From the NCBI GenBank assembly GCA_963682025.1, contig OY821521.1, positions 115,512,891 to 115,576,890 on the forward strand: a DNA stretch of 64,000 bases, in the 5' to 3' direction. Both the position numbers and the translations under genes were made by a program. This DNA comes from Cordilura impudica (taxonomy: Eukaryota > Arthropoda > Insecta > Diptera > Scathophagidae). Below the pieces are notes generated by a model, which saw nothing but the letters and a program-made list of their open reading frames with translations, did no database searches and was not told the origin of the DNA. Below, piece after piece: positions 11,581 through 21,547 of this stretch; the stretch's first letter is position 1; every line of letters starts with the position of its first letter.

Positions 11581-11715
11581 TTTTCTGAAAAAAACAATTT
11601 TCCTGGTATTATTTTGTGTGCGGATGGAACCCACATCAAAATTTTGGCACCAAATATAGTAGACCCGGATCTACACTTCAACATTTATTATCATACATAT
11701 TTGACTTTATTGTAG
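11581..11715 (+). pseudogene. Harbinger/PIF transposase fragment
   Basis: The frame starting at 11581 reads F-S-E-K-N-N-F-P-G-I-I then C-A-D-G-T-H-I-K-I-L-A-P, closing with a stop at 11713. The block F-P-G-x-I-x-x-x-D-G-T-H-I-x-I-x-x-P is the signature around the first catalytic Asp of Harbinger/HARBI1-type DDE transposases. Only about 45 residues are recognisable; the second Asp, the Glu and the terminal inverted repeats are not seen. It is an old remnant without function. Confidence 0.65.
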
Positions 11716-11910
11716 ATTTGTAATAATAATTTTCTTAATTTTGTATATAACAAACTAAAAACAGAAATAATTAACTTAATTTTTGTCATTTTTTTTTTTT
11801 TTTTTTTTTGGTTTTTGTTACACTTTACTTCAACGTGTCGTCGCCAAAAATAGTGACGAAAAAATCAGAGTCGTCTCAACATAATATCGTCGCTAATACC
11901 ACGTTCAGAC

Positions 11911-12283
11911 GGTAATATAAACCATTTGGTTCGCTCTCTAAATCACGATTGCGAACCTTGATGTTCAAACGATTGTTCTTGTTTAATTTTGGTGTTAATT
12001 TTTCTTGCAAATATTTGGCTAGGCTCTTTGTTGTTTGTTTGTATTTATTTAAATGTATATATGTATATGTAAATATAAACTTTTTACTTGTTTTTATTTA
12101 TTTTATTGAACACAATTTTTGTGTTTTCTTTGTTTATATGTTTTTTGCAGCTAGTCCAGATAAACTAGCGATAATTTTTGATAAAAATTGGAGATTATAG
12201 TAAATTCTTCGTGGTTCGCAATTAGATTCAAAATAAACCAAGATGAGACAGCGAACCTCGAATTTTGCAGTCCGTCTGAACAT
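11911..12283. repeat. Foldback repeat with imperfect ~50-70 bp arms
   Basis: The left arm 11911-11957 (acgttcagacgg ... ggttcgct ... attgcgaacc) pairs with the right arm 12211-12283, whose reverse complement has the same three blocks in the same order. The arms are GC-richer than the AT-rich 250 bp between them. This is the shape of a small nonautonomous DNA element. Outer ends and a target duplication are not clear; the GTCG/CGAC-rich flanks (11829-11900, 12335-12405) may belong to it. Confidence 0.45.
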
Positions 12284-12554
12284 AGTATAACTTTGCTTAC
12301 AGAACACCAAATATTTGTCAACAGTCATCGATACATGTCGACGACGGCAACTGGAATACCATTTAGAAAAAAATTACACAAGACGACGTCGATTTTTGTC
12401 GACGCACAGTGGGTTCGATGGTACTCAAAGTGGCCACTAATTCAGGGAAGCCATAGTTTATAAATATTTTGAGTTTTTATTGATGATTAATCATAAATAC
12501 ATAAAAACACAGCATTTAACCTTCCTATACTCGCGCTAATTTTTGTAACACGCG

Positions 12555-12977
12555 AATTTTGTAATGGGAGTTCTTGGGAGTGTTTTTAAAAACAAAACAA
12601 CTAAAATAACTACACTAAAATAAACTAGACTCAACTGTGGATATTTAACAACTGACTTTATTTTATTTCTTTCATATTTCTTGAACTTATTTTTAACACG
12701 AGTTTTTGTTAGTTTGGCTTAAAATACATTTTACAATTTTTGCTTGCTTATGCTAAAATATTGGCATTATTTCTTAATTATTTTATATTGATATTTTACG
12801 GTTGCAATTCTTGGAATTGCGACCGAAAAATAATTTTATTTTCTGTACTTCAACGAGTTTGCTGTTACATATTTCTTTTATTTTAATTTTATTTTGTGCT
12901 TATTATGTTTTCAAAAAATTCATCAATAGTGTCATTTTATTTTATAAATGTGTGTATTTGAATTTGTATATGTAACT
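12555..12977 (-). repeat. 3' LTR of the errantivirus-like provirus
   Basis: 423 bp, matching 16567-16996. Minus-strand start AGTTACATATAC, end ACAAAATT. The purine tract AAAGGGGGGAGA (minus strand, 12978-12989) adjoins its start and would prime plus-strand synthesis. Confidence 0.88.
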
Positions 12978-13168
12978 TCTCCCCCCTTTAGATTAGAATT
13001 CTCCTGAATTCTTTTGTTCAAATTTATTTTAATATATTTTAACTTTGTTCTCCAAAGTAAAATTATTAAGATTATAGTAAGTATTAGAAAGAAGTTACAT
13101 CCGTATATTACTTTATTATGGGTTTTCAAATTAGAAATGTTTATAAAATTTATTTCATTTTTTTTCAT
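12932..13168 (-). pseudogene. env: env C-terminal part: membrane anchor and tail
   Basis: A 78-residue frame contains one strongly hydrophobic segment (about residues 27-40, Leu/Ile-rich, closed by Trp-Arg) followed by a basic tail, as at the C terminus of insect errantivirus envelope proteins. The frame runs 46 bp into the 3' LTR, which is also usual in this group. The surface subunit, cleavage site and fusion segment are not present here. It is a remnant of a membrane glycoprotein and cannot act. Confidence 0.65.
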
Positions 13169-13637
13169 CTAATTGTTCAAATATTAGATAAGTATTATTA
13201 CAAGTTGCTCTACCTAATTGCAAATATTTTAATTTATTAAAATCAATATTATATTTTTCAATTTCGTGATTTGTCAAAATATTTGGGTGAACTAACCCGT
13301 ATTTGGCTGAAACTACATTATCTTGAATTTGTTCTTTTTGCTTTTTATTAATTGGATTTTTGTCATTTGTTGTAAGTACATGTGTTGTTGATATTATTCA
13401 TCCACAACTTTATTTATAGTATTAATGCCTCTTTCAATTTCTTTCCTATCATCAATTATGTGTAGTACTAAGTCGCTATCCTTTACTATTTCCTGGTTTC
13501 TTATTTGTAAGTCAACAAATCCTGTTTAGTCTACTAGTTCGGTTATAGTCATTGTGCCATTACTCGGTTGCGTCCACGTTGCCAGAACCAGTACCATAAT
13601 TATTATCTGAAATATTAATTTAAATAATATTTAATTC
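13169..13637 (-). pseudogene. env: env remnants: N-terminal piece and pre-anchor piece, with internal deletion
   Basis: About 469 bp translate, with shifts and stops, into two recognisable pieces. The first (about 13637-13390) has a hydrophobic leader followed by a segment like the N terminus of errantivirus Env; it contains an in-frame TAG near 13527. The second (about 13385-13171) resembles the conserved region just before the membrane anchor. A complete Env of this group is about 450-500 residues and most of it is missing between these pieces. Confidence 0.5.
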
Positions 13638-13964
13638 CTAGGTTGGTTGAGTTTCTACAGTGTTTTTTGTTTTTATTTCTTTTAAACGTTGGGACAAGTG
13701 CTCAAAATCAATGTCATCGTCTTCATTGTTGGTGTCCGAGAATTTATACGGTCTTTTAATATTGCTTGGATGTACGTTTTCTAGTTTTGCTTTCTTAAAT
13801 TTTGGTTGTTCTTTATGTCTGACTGCCTTATAATTCTTAATATATCCTTCCGATCTCTTTTCCTCATAATCCTCTCTATTTTTATTTAATCTATTTATGG
13901 TTTTATGTTTTGTTTCTTCTAAATTGTTTTGAACTATTTCAAAATCTACTTTATTATCATGCAC
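13638..13964 (-). pseudogene. pol: Integrase C-terminal domain of the provirus
   Basis: A 108-residue basic frame matches the tail of errantivirus Pol: N-R-x-N-K-x-R, then a lysine-rich region ending K-L-E-N-V-H-P-S-N-I-K-R, followed by an acidic stretch. It continues from the core frame at 14005 after a frame shift in the ~40 bp between them. Confidence 0.65.
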
Positions 13965-14004
13965 TTCATTAGGTATACATTTTGTCGCTGAATGGAACCT
14001 ATCA

Positions 14005-14430
14005 TTATAATTTCTGTATTAACTGTTTAACTGACAGCCCTTTATCTAATTTATACAAAATTGTAAATTTTTCTGCTATACTACTATGGAATCGTTCAAT
14101 GTCTGCATTGCCCGTATGGCTATTGGGTTTAGTTAAATGGAGTTCTAAGTTTTCATTGTCTAAAAATTCTTTTATCCTTGCGGTTTTAAATTCGTTGTCT
14201 GCAATTATTTTTCTTGGTTTTCCTAATTTAGTAAAATGGTCTTCTAGTTGCTCGATAATGGCAATATGGTTTCTATCGGTCAATGGTTAGGCCGCTCCGA
14301 ATTTCGAGAATTTGTCTCTTGTTGTTAAAAAACGATTACCTTTAATTACATACGTATCAATGTGTATAATTTGGTTTTTATCTTAGGGTGTTTCCGTAAA
14401 TTTAAATTTATTTTTAATCGGTCGTCTATA
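14005..14430 (-). pseudogene. pol: Integrase catalytic core (DDE), broken
   Basis: The frame 14283-14005 contains I-I-A-D-N-E-F and, 35 residues later, A-D-I-E-R-F-H, the second Asp and the Glu of the retroviral D,D-35-E triad. The preceding sequence (about 14420-14285), interrupted by stops including a TAA near 14287, carries H-I-D-T-Y-V with the likely first Asp. All three catalytic residues therefore remain readable although the frame is broken. Confidence 0.7.
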
Positions 14431-14937
14431 TTATTTTACTTGTTGGCAGAGGTCGCATTGGTTTATTACGATTTGAATTAGTTCCATAAGTTTTGGGTAA
14501 TGTATTTTATTTTTAATATTGTTATAAGTTTCTATTATTCCTGAATGTATACTTTCTCTAACATGATATAATGAAATTTGTTTTATGGCTTCAACTTCTT
14601 TCTCAATGTCCATTGCTCTCATGGTAGATTTTATGAATTTAATTTGATTATCGTCTGAATACATACTTATTAATTTTTGCAGCACAAAATTATAGCTATG
14701 TTCTGATAACTCTGAATAAATGCCTATTTGACCTTTGGAAATATATCTTCTAAAAATATCTCCCATTTGTTCAAAGTCGCATTCTGCAATAAAAATAATT
14801 CTCTTCCCATGTATTTGTTTACATTCTTCTGTTTTATTATTTGTTAAAATTATTTGAGTTTTATATTTATTCACGATCTCTTCTTTAATAAAAAAATGAT
14901 CACCTAAGTCTTCCTGTGCTGATTGTATTGTTGCCAT
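14431..14937 (-). pseudogene. pol: RNase H-integrase connector and integrase zinc domain
   Basis: A 168-residue frame whose last ~50 residues form the HHCC zinc-binding domain of a gypsy-class integrase: H-V-R-E-S-I-H-S-G, then K-I-H-Y-P-K-L and C-D-L-C-Q. Just upstream in the same frame (about 15025-14940) is N-K-V-A-D-F-L-S-R-L-E, the end of RNase H. The first Met at 14937 is thus not a true start. The gag C terminus lies immediately before, so protease, RT and most of RNase H are deleted at about 15020-15040. Confidence 0.75.
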
Positions 14938-15008
14938 AGTTATGTTGTCTTCAAAATTACTAATTGAAATAGTGTCCTCACTATTTTCTAATCTACTTAA
15001 AAAATCTG

Positions 15009-15806
15009 CTACCTTGTTCGTCTGTGGCTGCCTCGTAAAAAAACGGTATTATTAATTTCAGGTCTTTCTGGGCTTTGCCTATCCAGATTTAAACGATTTT
15101 GACCAAACCTGTGATTAGGGTGTCCTGCCACCTGAGGATTATTGTAATTTCTTTCTACATTGTCAATTTCCATGGGTTCTGGTTGGTTATTTTTATAACG
15201 ATTCCAACGAACTTGATTGGAATTTGGTCTTGAATTCCTTAATTGTTGAAATTGTCCTGTAACTTTGTCATCTCTTACATTATTTTGAAATCTGTATCTT
15301 CCAGAATTATTGTTACTATTATTATTACTATTTTTATTAAAACCGTTCAGTTCTTCATGTCTATAAAAATTTGGGTTCCATTTATTTCTATTCTGATATT
15401 GTCGCTTATTAATTGCTTCCCTATCATGATATGCCCTGTCAATATTTTGTTTATTTTGGTACTGATTTATATGTCTTTCTTCTTTCCAATATGTCTTGTA
15501 TTCTGGTCTTATGCACGTATCTTCAAATCGTCTTTGGTTCATTATGTATAAAATATTTTTTAATTCTCTCTGTTCATAAATCTTGTCCAGTAATGTCCCT
15601 TGTGTTATTTCTTTGATGGTATTTACTAACAAACTATCTATATATGTTAAGTCTATTCCACATTCACCATTATAATATACTATCAATTCATTTGTCTTAT
15701 ATTTAATTTTTTGAATTTTATCAATTAGTTCACTTACTGTATTAACTCGTAAATTGGAAATTCTTCCATAGATTTGGTGAGGCTCGGTGTCCGGCTTGTA
15801 TCTCAA
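15009..15806 (-). pseudogene. gag: Gag, C-terminal two thirds
   Basis: A 265-residue frame. The first ~110 residues carry the helical Gag capsid pattern (I-Y-G-R-I-S-N-L, V-S-E-L-I-D-K-I). A long Asn/Gln/Arg-rich tail follows, with the P-E-P-M-E-I-D-N motif typical of errantivirus Gag. There is no zinc knuckle, as is normal for this group. The true protein continues upstream into 15928-16167; a one-base shift near 15925 separates them. Its last few residues run into the RNase H remnant in the wrong frame. Confidence 0.7.
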
Positions 15807-15927
15807 CTTTAATGTGTCCTTAATAACGTTCCAGTTATCCGGCTCGGGGATGTTGATAATTGAATTTTTTGCATCACCTTGGATGGTTTTATAGTATATG
15901 GCTCTAACTACCTCTTTCTTATATTCT

Positions 15928-16167
15928 TTATTTTGTAGCGTTGATATCCACGCCGCTAAAAAATGAGTTGACTGTTACGTCTCCTACTCCTGTCAATACT
16001 GGAAGATGATTAACATTTTTCAGTGTCCTGTCCAGAATGTCATGGTTCAGCTGTTGTCTTTGCTGTAAATCAACATAAGCGAGTCTGAGTTGCTCCAGCT
16101 GCTGCTCCCTTCTTGCAAGCTGCTCGACGATATCCACATTGGCCATTTCTTGTTGTATTTGCTCCAT
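15928..16167 (-). pseudogene. gag: Gag, N-terminal part
   Basis: A 79-residue frame begins M-E-Q-I-Q-Q-E-M and is Gln/Glu/Leu-rich up to residue ~45, a likely coiled coil. It ends in the capsid start V-N-S-F-F-S-G-V-D. A shift near 15925 leaves this frame, and the next Gag frame resumes about 120 bp later, with readable codons between them in the other frame. It is the product of one gene with 15009-15806. Confidence 0.65.
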
Positions 16168-16308
16168 TCTTCTTTCGACAAATCTCTTTTGCCTTGTTTG
16201 TCGAATTTTGACTTTGATTTGTACTTTGCCCTTGTGGCCTTTACTGATGCGCTTTCACAAGATTTTTATAGTTATTTTATTTATTTTCTTTTTCTTTTTT
16301 TGTTCTAT

Positions 16309-16505
16309 AGTGGTTCGTACACCGATTTGCCGTGTGTCGTTACTACACTATTATGGAAAATAGCTGTTTTTTATTTAATTAATTAGTGGTTCGTAAACCG
16401 ATTTACCGTGTGTCGTTACTATACTATTATGGAAAATAGCTGTTTTTTATTTAATTAATTAGTGGTTCGTACACCGATTTAAGGTATGTCGTCACTGCAC
16501 TAAAA
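16309..16505 (-). repeat. 76 bp tandem repeat in the provirus leader
   Basis: Units start at 16310, 16386 and 16462 ('gtggttcgta...accg'), an exact 76 bp period; the first two units are nearly identical and the third is partial. It lies between primer site and gag, in the untranslated leader. Confidence 0.85.
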
Positions 16506-16549
16506 TTTATTTATTTCGTTTCACGCTCCTTTCTACATAAAAGAGAAAA

Positions 16550-16567
16550 GGAGTACCGACTGCGCCA
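16550..16567 (-). other. Primer-binding site, tRNA-Ser type
   Basis: Minus strand TGGCGCAGTCGGTACTCC directly inside the 5' LTR, sharing one base with it. The TGGCGCAGTCGGTA core is the one used by the 17.6/297/ZAM-type elements as I know them. Confidence 0.8.
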
Positions 16568-16996
16568 ATTTTGTAATGGGAGTTCTTGGGAGTGTTTTTA
16601 AAAACAAAACAACAAAATAACTACACTAAAATAAACTAGACTCAACTGTGGATATTTAAGAACTGACTTTATTTTATTTCTTTCATTTTTCTTGAACTTA
16701 TTTTTAACACGAGTTTTTGTTAGTTCGGCTTAAAATACATTTTACAGTTTTTGCTTGCTTATGCTAAAATATTGACATTATTTCTTAATTATTTTACATT
16801 GATATTTTACGGTTGCAATTCTTGGAATTGCGACCAAAAAATAATTTTGTTTTCTGTACTTCAACGGAAATGAGTTTGCTGTTACATTTTTTTTTTTTAT
16901 TTTAATTTTATTTTGTGCTTATTATGTTTTCAATAAATTCATCAATAGTGTCATTTTTTTTTATAAATGCGTGTATTTGAATTTGTATATGTAACT
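16567..16996 (-). repeat. 5' LTR of the errantivirus-like provirus
   Basis: 430 bp. Starts (plus strand) AATTTTGTAATGGG and ends GTATATGTAACT, followed by the CGCG target duplication. A few single-base differences and short indels separate it from 12555-12977. Confidence 0.88.
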
Positions 16997-17539
16997 CGCG
17001 CGGTCTAACAGACCGAAAGTTTGAACCCCTATTCCCTAGTTTTTCGAAACAAAACTTTAACAAATAAAATTTTTTTATAAAACTTGAAGATATAATAAAA
17101 AAATTAAGCTATACATTTTAATTCAGTTTCATTAATTTTATTAATTTTCAGTCCTTTACAAAATAGCCATCAAAATCGATGTTTTTTTTTTTTTTCTTAA
17201 ATACTACAAAAATGAAACAAAAACACTTTTCTTAAAAAAAAATAAAAATTAACTTTTACGAACTTAAAAACACTTCTTGTGCAATACATAAATCACATCT
17301 TGACTTAGTTTTCAGCCTTAATATTAAAATCAGGACATACCCGCGTCGGTCTTTATAGACCGAATAGTGATTGAATACACAACACGTACGTATCGTACAA
17401 ACACGTGCACTAAAATAAAGCTCGTAAAAAATCCGGCAGCTAACAGAAAAACCAATTTTCTAGCGTTTGTGAAAAAAAGATATGTATAAAAAAGTGTTTG
17501 GTCAGTCTCACAGACCAACGCGCGGTATAAGAATGTTAA

Positions 17540-17945
17540 AAAAATGGAAAAAAAATGTTTAACCTGCTAGGCGCTTTTTTGTTTTTCGGCAAAAAAAAGT
17601 TCTTAGTTCACTATTTTAACTGTAACTTTGAAATGAAAAGCGATAAATGAATAAATCAAATTAGAAATTAGAGCTTACTTAAAGTGCTATTAAAAACTTA
17701 AATAATAAATATATAATGTATATTAATATTAGTATAAAATTAATTTTAAATTAAAATTTTGTGTTTCACTAAATCCCATACATATAGAAAATTATTTCAA
17801 AAAAGTCACGAAAGAATGGTTTATTAACAAAAAAAAAAACTTTTTGGTGGAATCTTTGTTTTTATTTTACAATTTTAATAAACTGTATTAAAATAATTGT
17901 GTTACTCTGCATTATCAAAGCCAAAAAAAAAAAAAAAACAAGGAA
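17540..17945. other. No recognised feature
   Basis: AT-rich, with several A tracts. A 'TTAACCTGCTAGGCGC' at about 17559 looks like another TTAA-type transposon end, but no matching partner was found. Confidence 0.3.
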
Positions 17946-18294
17946 TAGAGATGGGCGCGTGATAAATTTTTTTTCTTAAATCAAGCGTCATGGCAGAGAC
18001 AAGAATATATTAATACATGTGTGTATGTTTAATGCTAAAAATTTTCATTTTGTTTAAATTAATATAAAACAAAATTAACATAACAGAAAATACATGGTTA
18101 CATTATATGGTGGCTATAAATTTGGGTTACGAAAATTGTTGTACGTTAGCGTTTGTGATCGTGATTGAAATGCATTTTAATCACTTAAATTTTGCTATAT
18201 GTATTAAAAAATTTTTACATACTGTAAATTGTGCGTGATAAAATTTTGTGTACGTGAGCTATAGTGATAAATATCACTCACGCACTCATCTCTA
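17946..18294. mobile_element. Possible hAT-like MITE
   Basis: Left end TAGAGATGGGCGCGTGATA; right end, reverse-complemented, TAGAGATGAGTGCGTGAG. These are imperfect terminal inverted repeats around 349 bp of non-coding DNA, with an inner palindrome (about 18254-18285). A clean 8 bp target duplication is not visible, so the superfamily is a guess. Confidence 0.4.
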
Positions 18295-18403
18295 AAAATA
18301 AACCCAAAATAACAAAAATACCAAAAGTATAGGAAGAGACAATATTTAAAAACAAACAACTGGACTTGACAACCAGACTTTTTACACAAAAACGACAACA
18401 AAA

Positions 18404-21400
18404 CAAGTAAGAGTGTTAAATTCGGCTGTGCCGAATCTTTGATACCCTCACCTCGGTTTGGGTATTGATAATAAACTAAATATTGGAAAAAGTAAACAAT
18501 TTGTTAAACTTAATACCAAATTATTTCAGAAAATTCTTTGGGTGGGTTTTCGTCTTTTCTATTATTTCGGTGTTTGCTTTTTGGTCATCGTGGTTGCTGA
18601 TCGGCATGCATTTAGGTTATATATCTATATGCATGCGTTTCCGGTTATATGACATAACTTCTCGTTTAATTTAGTTTTTGCTAATTAAATAGCTCGCCTT
18701 AACCTCCATTGCAAAGGTAATGGTTGTGTAGGGTGGCTATATGCATTAAATCGTGCTATTTGGAGATGGCTGTATAGTTTCTTTTAACTGGCCAAATATT
18801 TCTTCTTAGCGGCCATATAGGTCGGATGGAGTAACAAAATAATAACCAAAAAAAACTCTCTCAACTTTTTTATTAAAATATTGCCATATTTTGAAAACAA
18901 AGAGAATAAATTTATAATAATAAATATTCAAATTAGGGATGCCAAACACAAAAAACCAAATGTCTCAAACATTTTAAATAAATTAATTTGTTATCTTTGT
19001 TTTCTGAAAAACTTCAAATATTCATCCAAAAAAATTGTGAAAATTTATTTATAAATAACATTCGCATCAAATTGCGTTTATTTATGTAACAATTTTTATG
19101 TTCGCAATTCTTAAATATCATATGACGTTTTCTAAAATTCATTGAATTAATGTTTTCTGTAGTGTGATTCTGTAAATTTCAACGATCCGACAATCGCAAA
19201 ATATATCGGCAGCTATTGTTGTTTGCACCAAGTATTAAGTGATTCACTAAGTACATACATCTTAACGATAGTCGACAAATCTATTTTTCTATTTATTTAA
19301 ATTGTAAACGAGTGGCATATCTGTCAAAATAAGCGAAAAACACAATGAATAGAAAAAAACAAATTACTTCGTGTTTGACAGGATGATTTTATGTTTATGT
19401 TTAATATCTTTATTTTGTTTACTAATATTTCTGTTTATTTATTTGAAAATGAAATAATGAATTGAATATGCTATTTAATTTTTTTATTTATATAAAAAAG
19501 TTTTTTAATAAAAGCAAAATATTTTCACTATTTTATGATTTTTATTTATGTATGAAACCATTTCAACCTAAAAATTTAAGTTTTTATCGATTGAATAAAC
19601 AGCACAAAAATTGTTGTCGTTTAGATAACAACAACAGCTGACTTTAACAATAGCGAATATCGTTAAAAAATTTTACTGATAATTTTGTAATTTTCTTTTT
19701 TTAACGATTCGACTATCGTTATCGCGGTATTGAAAAGTTATTAATTTCTCCTGAATGGCAATATTCTTTTTAAATGTAAACATTTTTTAAATGTAAACAT
19801 ATTTGGTGTTTTTTTTATTTTGGAATTTCAATTTGTGTTTAACGAATAAAATTTATATATTAAAGATGCAATTGATATCTTCTAAATTTAAAATTATTAT
19901 TTCCGACGTTTTGATATGATTTTCTGAAATTCAATTAATATTTTCTAATTTATAATTGGAAATTTTAATTCCAGTTTTTTAGAATTGATATTTTCTTAAA
20001 TTTAAATGGAAAATTGAAAAAGTGAAATTTTGTATTTATGTGAATAATAATGCTTTAGTAATTATAAACAATTTTTATAAATTAAATGTAATCGCAATCA
20101 GATATTTTGTAGGTAAAGCAGAATAATAGTTCTATATAACTATGTAGAACTGTTTTAAAGAAAAAAACTCATTGATGAACTCGGTAACTCTATTTTATAA
20201 AGACAACAAAAAGTTAACATGCCAAACTTATGTTCATATTTGTAAAAGAATAATGAAAAAACGTATGAAATAAAAGACCAGCCCGTGTATACTCTTAACA
20301 TTGTTATGTATAATATCTATTTGAAAATATAGACATTCATGTTAAAATAGAAATAACTATTGCATAACTAATTAGAACAAAAATTGTGGCGCCATCTACT
20401 GTGACATAGTCACGCTGAGCAAAATGAAGTGACACTCTGTTAATGCAAAAGATATGTATATTCCCCACAACAAAATATTGCAGAAAATTATGTAAATAAA
20501 ATAATATACCGATTTATTTATAACATGCAGTTTTTATGGATATACATATATTATATTATTTGTATTATTTAATGTTTATGTATGCATATGTAAATATTAC
20601 ACACAAAAAATACTACAACGTTATTTTTGTTTTTTTCTCTTTAAATAAATTTATAGATAAAATTTTTTTTTTTTTCTAAATTTACATTGTTTTTTTTATT
20701 AACAACTAGGTATTTTAGCATTATTTGCTTTAGATGCTGGTGAATTTTTACTCCCTTTATATTAACTCGTAGTGTCTGCCTGTCGAAAAAATTTTGGATC
20801 GATTTTAACCCCTTTCCCGTGACCCATTCCATCTGAAATTTTGCAGGCACGCTCGTGGTAATGACAGAAATGATCTAACAAATTTTTTAGTGATGCCAAA
20901 ACAATGGAAACTTTTAAATTTTTCTACCAGATTTAATAAAAAAAAATGTACAAAGGGTTAGTTTTTATTATATTATTACCACAACGACCACAAAAGCAAC
21001 AAGTTCAGCTATGACAACAAAACAACATTTAGAATAACAAGAACAATATAGAAACATCATATTTTTCATTTTTTTTTAATTTTTCAGAGATTTCCCTGGA
21101 CCTGTTCCACCGATTTTAATGATTTTTGAAACAGAAATCTTCCCATGAATTTGGTGAATCATTCTCAATAAAAATGATCACTGTAGCTGCACTATTGAGG
21201 GCGTGATTGTGACAAGAACAACATAGAAAATTATATTTTTTCAAGACTTTTTTTAGGTCTTCATTCAAATCTCGGGCCCTAATCGACCGATTTGGACGAT
21301 TTAAAATAGCAAACTTCTCAGGATGTTAGTGAATCATTTTTTATGTCAAGGAACACCCTAGCTGCCCGATTTATGCCGTGATCGTGATTTCCACAGACGG

Positions 21401-21547
21401 ACAGACGGACATCGCTATATGAACTCCAGTTGTTATAAGGATCACAAATATATATATTTTATGGGGGTCCAAAATTTTTTTTCTAATTATTACAAACGGA
21501 ATGGCAAACTTATATATACCCTCTGCACACTGGCGTGGAGGGTATAA
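18404..21547. repeat. Dispersed repeat 'R3', copy A
   Basis: Begins 'caagtaagag' with the hairpin TTCGGC-tgt-GCCGAA (18421-18435) and 'gataccctcac'. It ends with 'gacggacagacggac' (about 21399), 'atataccctctgcac' and 'gtggagggtataaa'. The outer 'ACCCTC/GAGGGT' blocks are inverted. Most of it matches a second copy (B) in the same order, for example 18936-19150 with 24777-24990, 19835-20420 with 29410-29920, and 20690-21330 with 31190-31270 and 38290-38770. No coding capacity. I recall such ends from many fly genomes but cannot name the family. Confidence 0.65.
19161..19739. mobile_element. Small insertion (MITE-like) inside R3 copy A
   Basis: R3 copy B lacks this segment: copy A reads 'attaatgttttct' before it and 'attaatttctcctg' after it, while copy B has one such site. 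Inside is a perfect 13 bp inverted pair, TAACGATAGTCGA (19263-19275) and TCGACTATCGTTA (19710-19722), and near the left end a related AACGATCCGACAATCG (19181). The exact ends and target duplication are not certain. Confidence 0.45.

Larger units (their letters stand above)
12551..17000 (-). mobile_element. Defective errantivirus-like (gypsy-class, env-bearing) provirus
   Basis: Complete minus-strand insertion: CGCG duplication (12551-12554 and 16997-17000), LTRs 12555-12977 and 16567-16996, a tRNA-Ser-type primer site, a polypurine tract, and fragments of gag, pol and env in the usual order. LTRs of the form AGTTAC...AATT, the TGGCGCAGTCGGTA primer site and a CG-rich target recall the 17.6/297/ZAM/Idefix branch of insect endogenous retroviruses. 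Protease, reverse transcriptase and most of RNase H are deleted, and the middle of env is missing. The remaining frames carry shifts and stops, so it is replication-dead. The two LTRs are close to identical apart from scattered changes and small indels. Confidence 0.9.
12516..17539. mobile_element. piggyBac-like nonautonomous element, split by an errantivirus
   Basis: Left end TTAA (12516-12519) then CCTTCCTATACTCGCGC; right end, read on the minus strand, TTAA (17536-17539) then CATTCTTATACCGCGCG. TTAA target duplications with C-ending, CGCG-bearing inverted repeats fit the piggyBac superfamily. Removing the 4.45 kb provirus and one CGCG (12555-17000) leaves about 570 bp with no transposase. 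It holds three palindromic blocks of the GGTCT...AGACC type (about 17001, 17351 and 17499), two of them near the ends. The family assignment rests on the ends and target site only. Confidence 0.7.

Noticed and set aside
15243..15616. Hydrophobic plus-strand frames opposite gag
   Set aside because: Antisense shadows of the Asn-rich Gag coding strand.
17557..17572. TTAACCTGCTAGGCGC as another piggyBac-like end
   Set aside because: No inverted partner with TTAA found downstream to 18,400.
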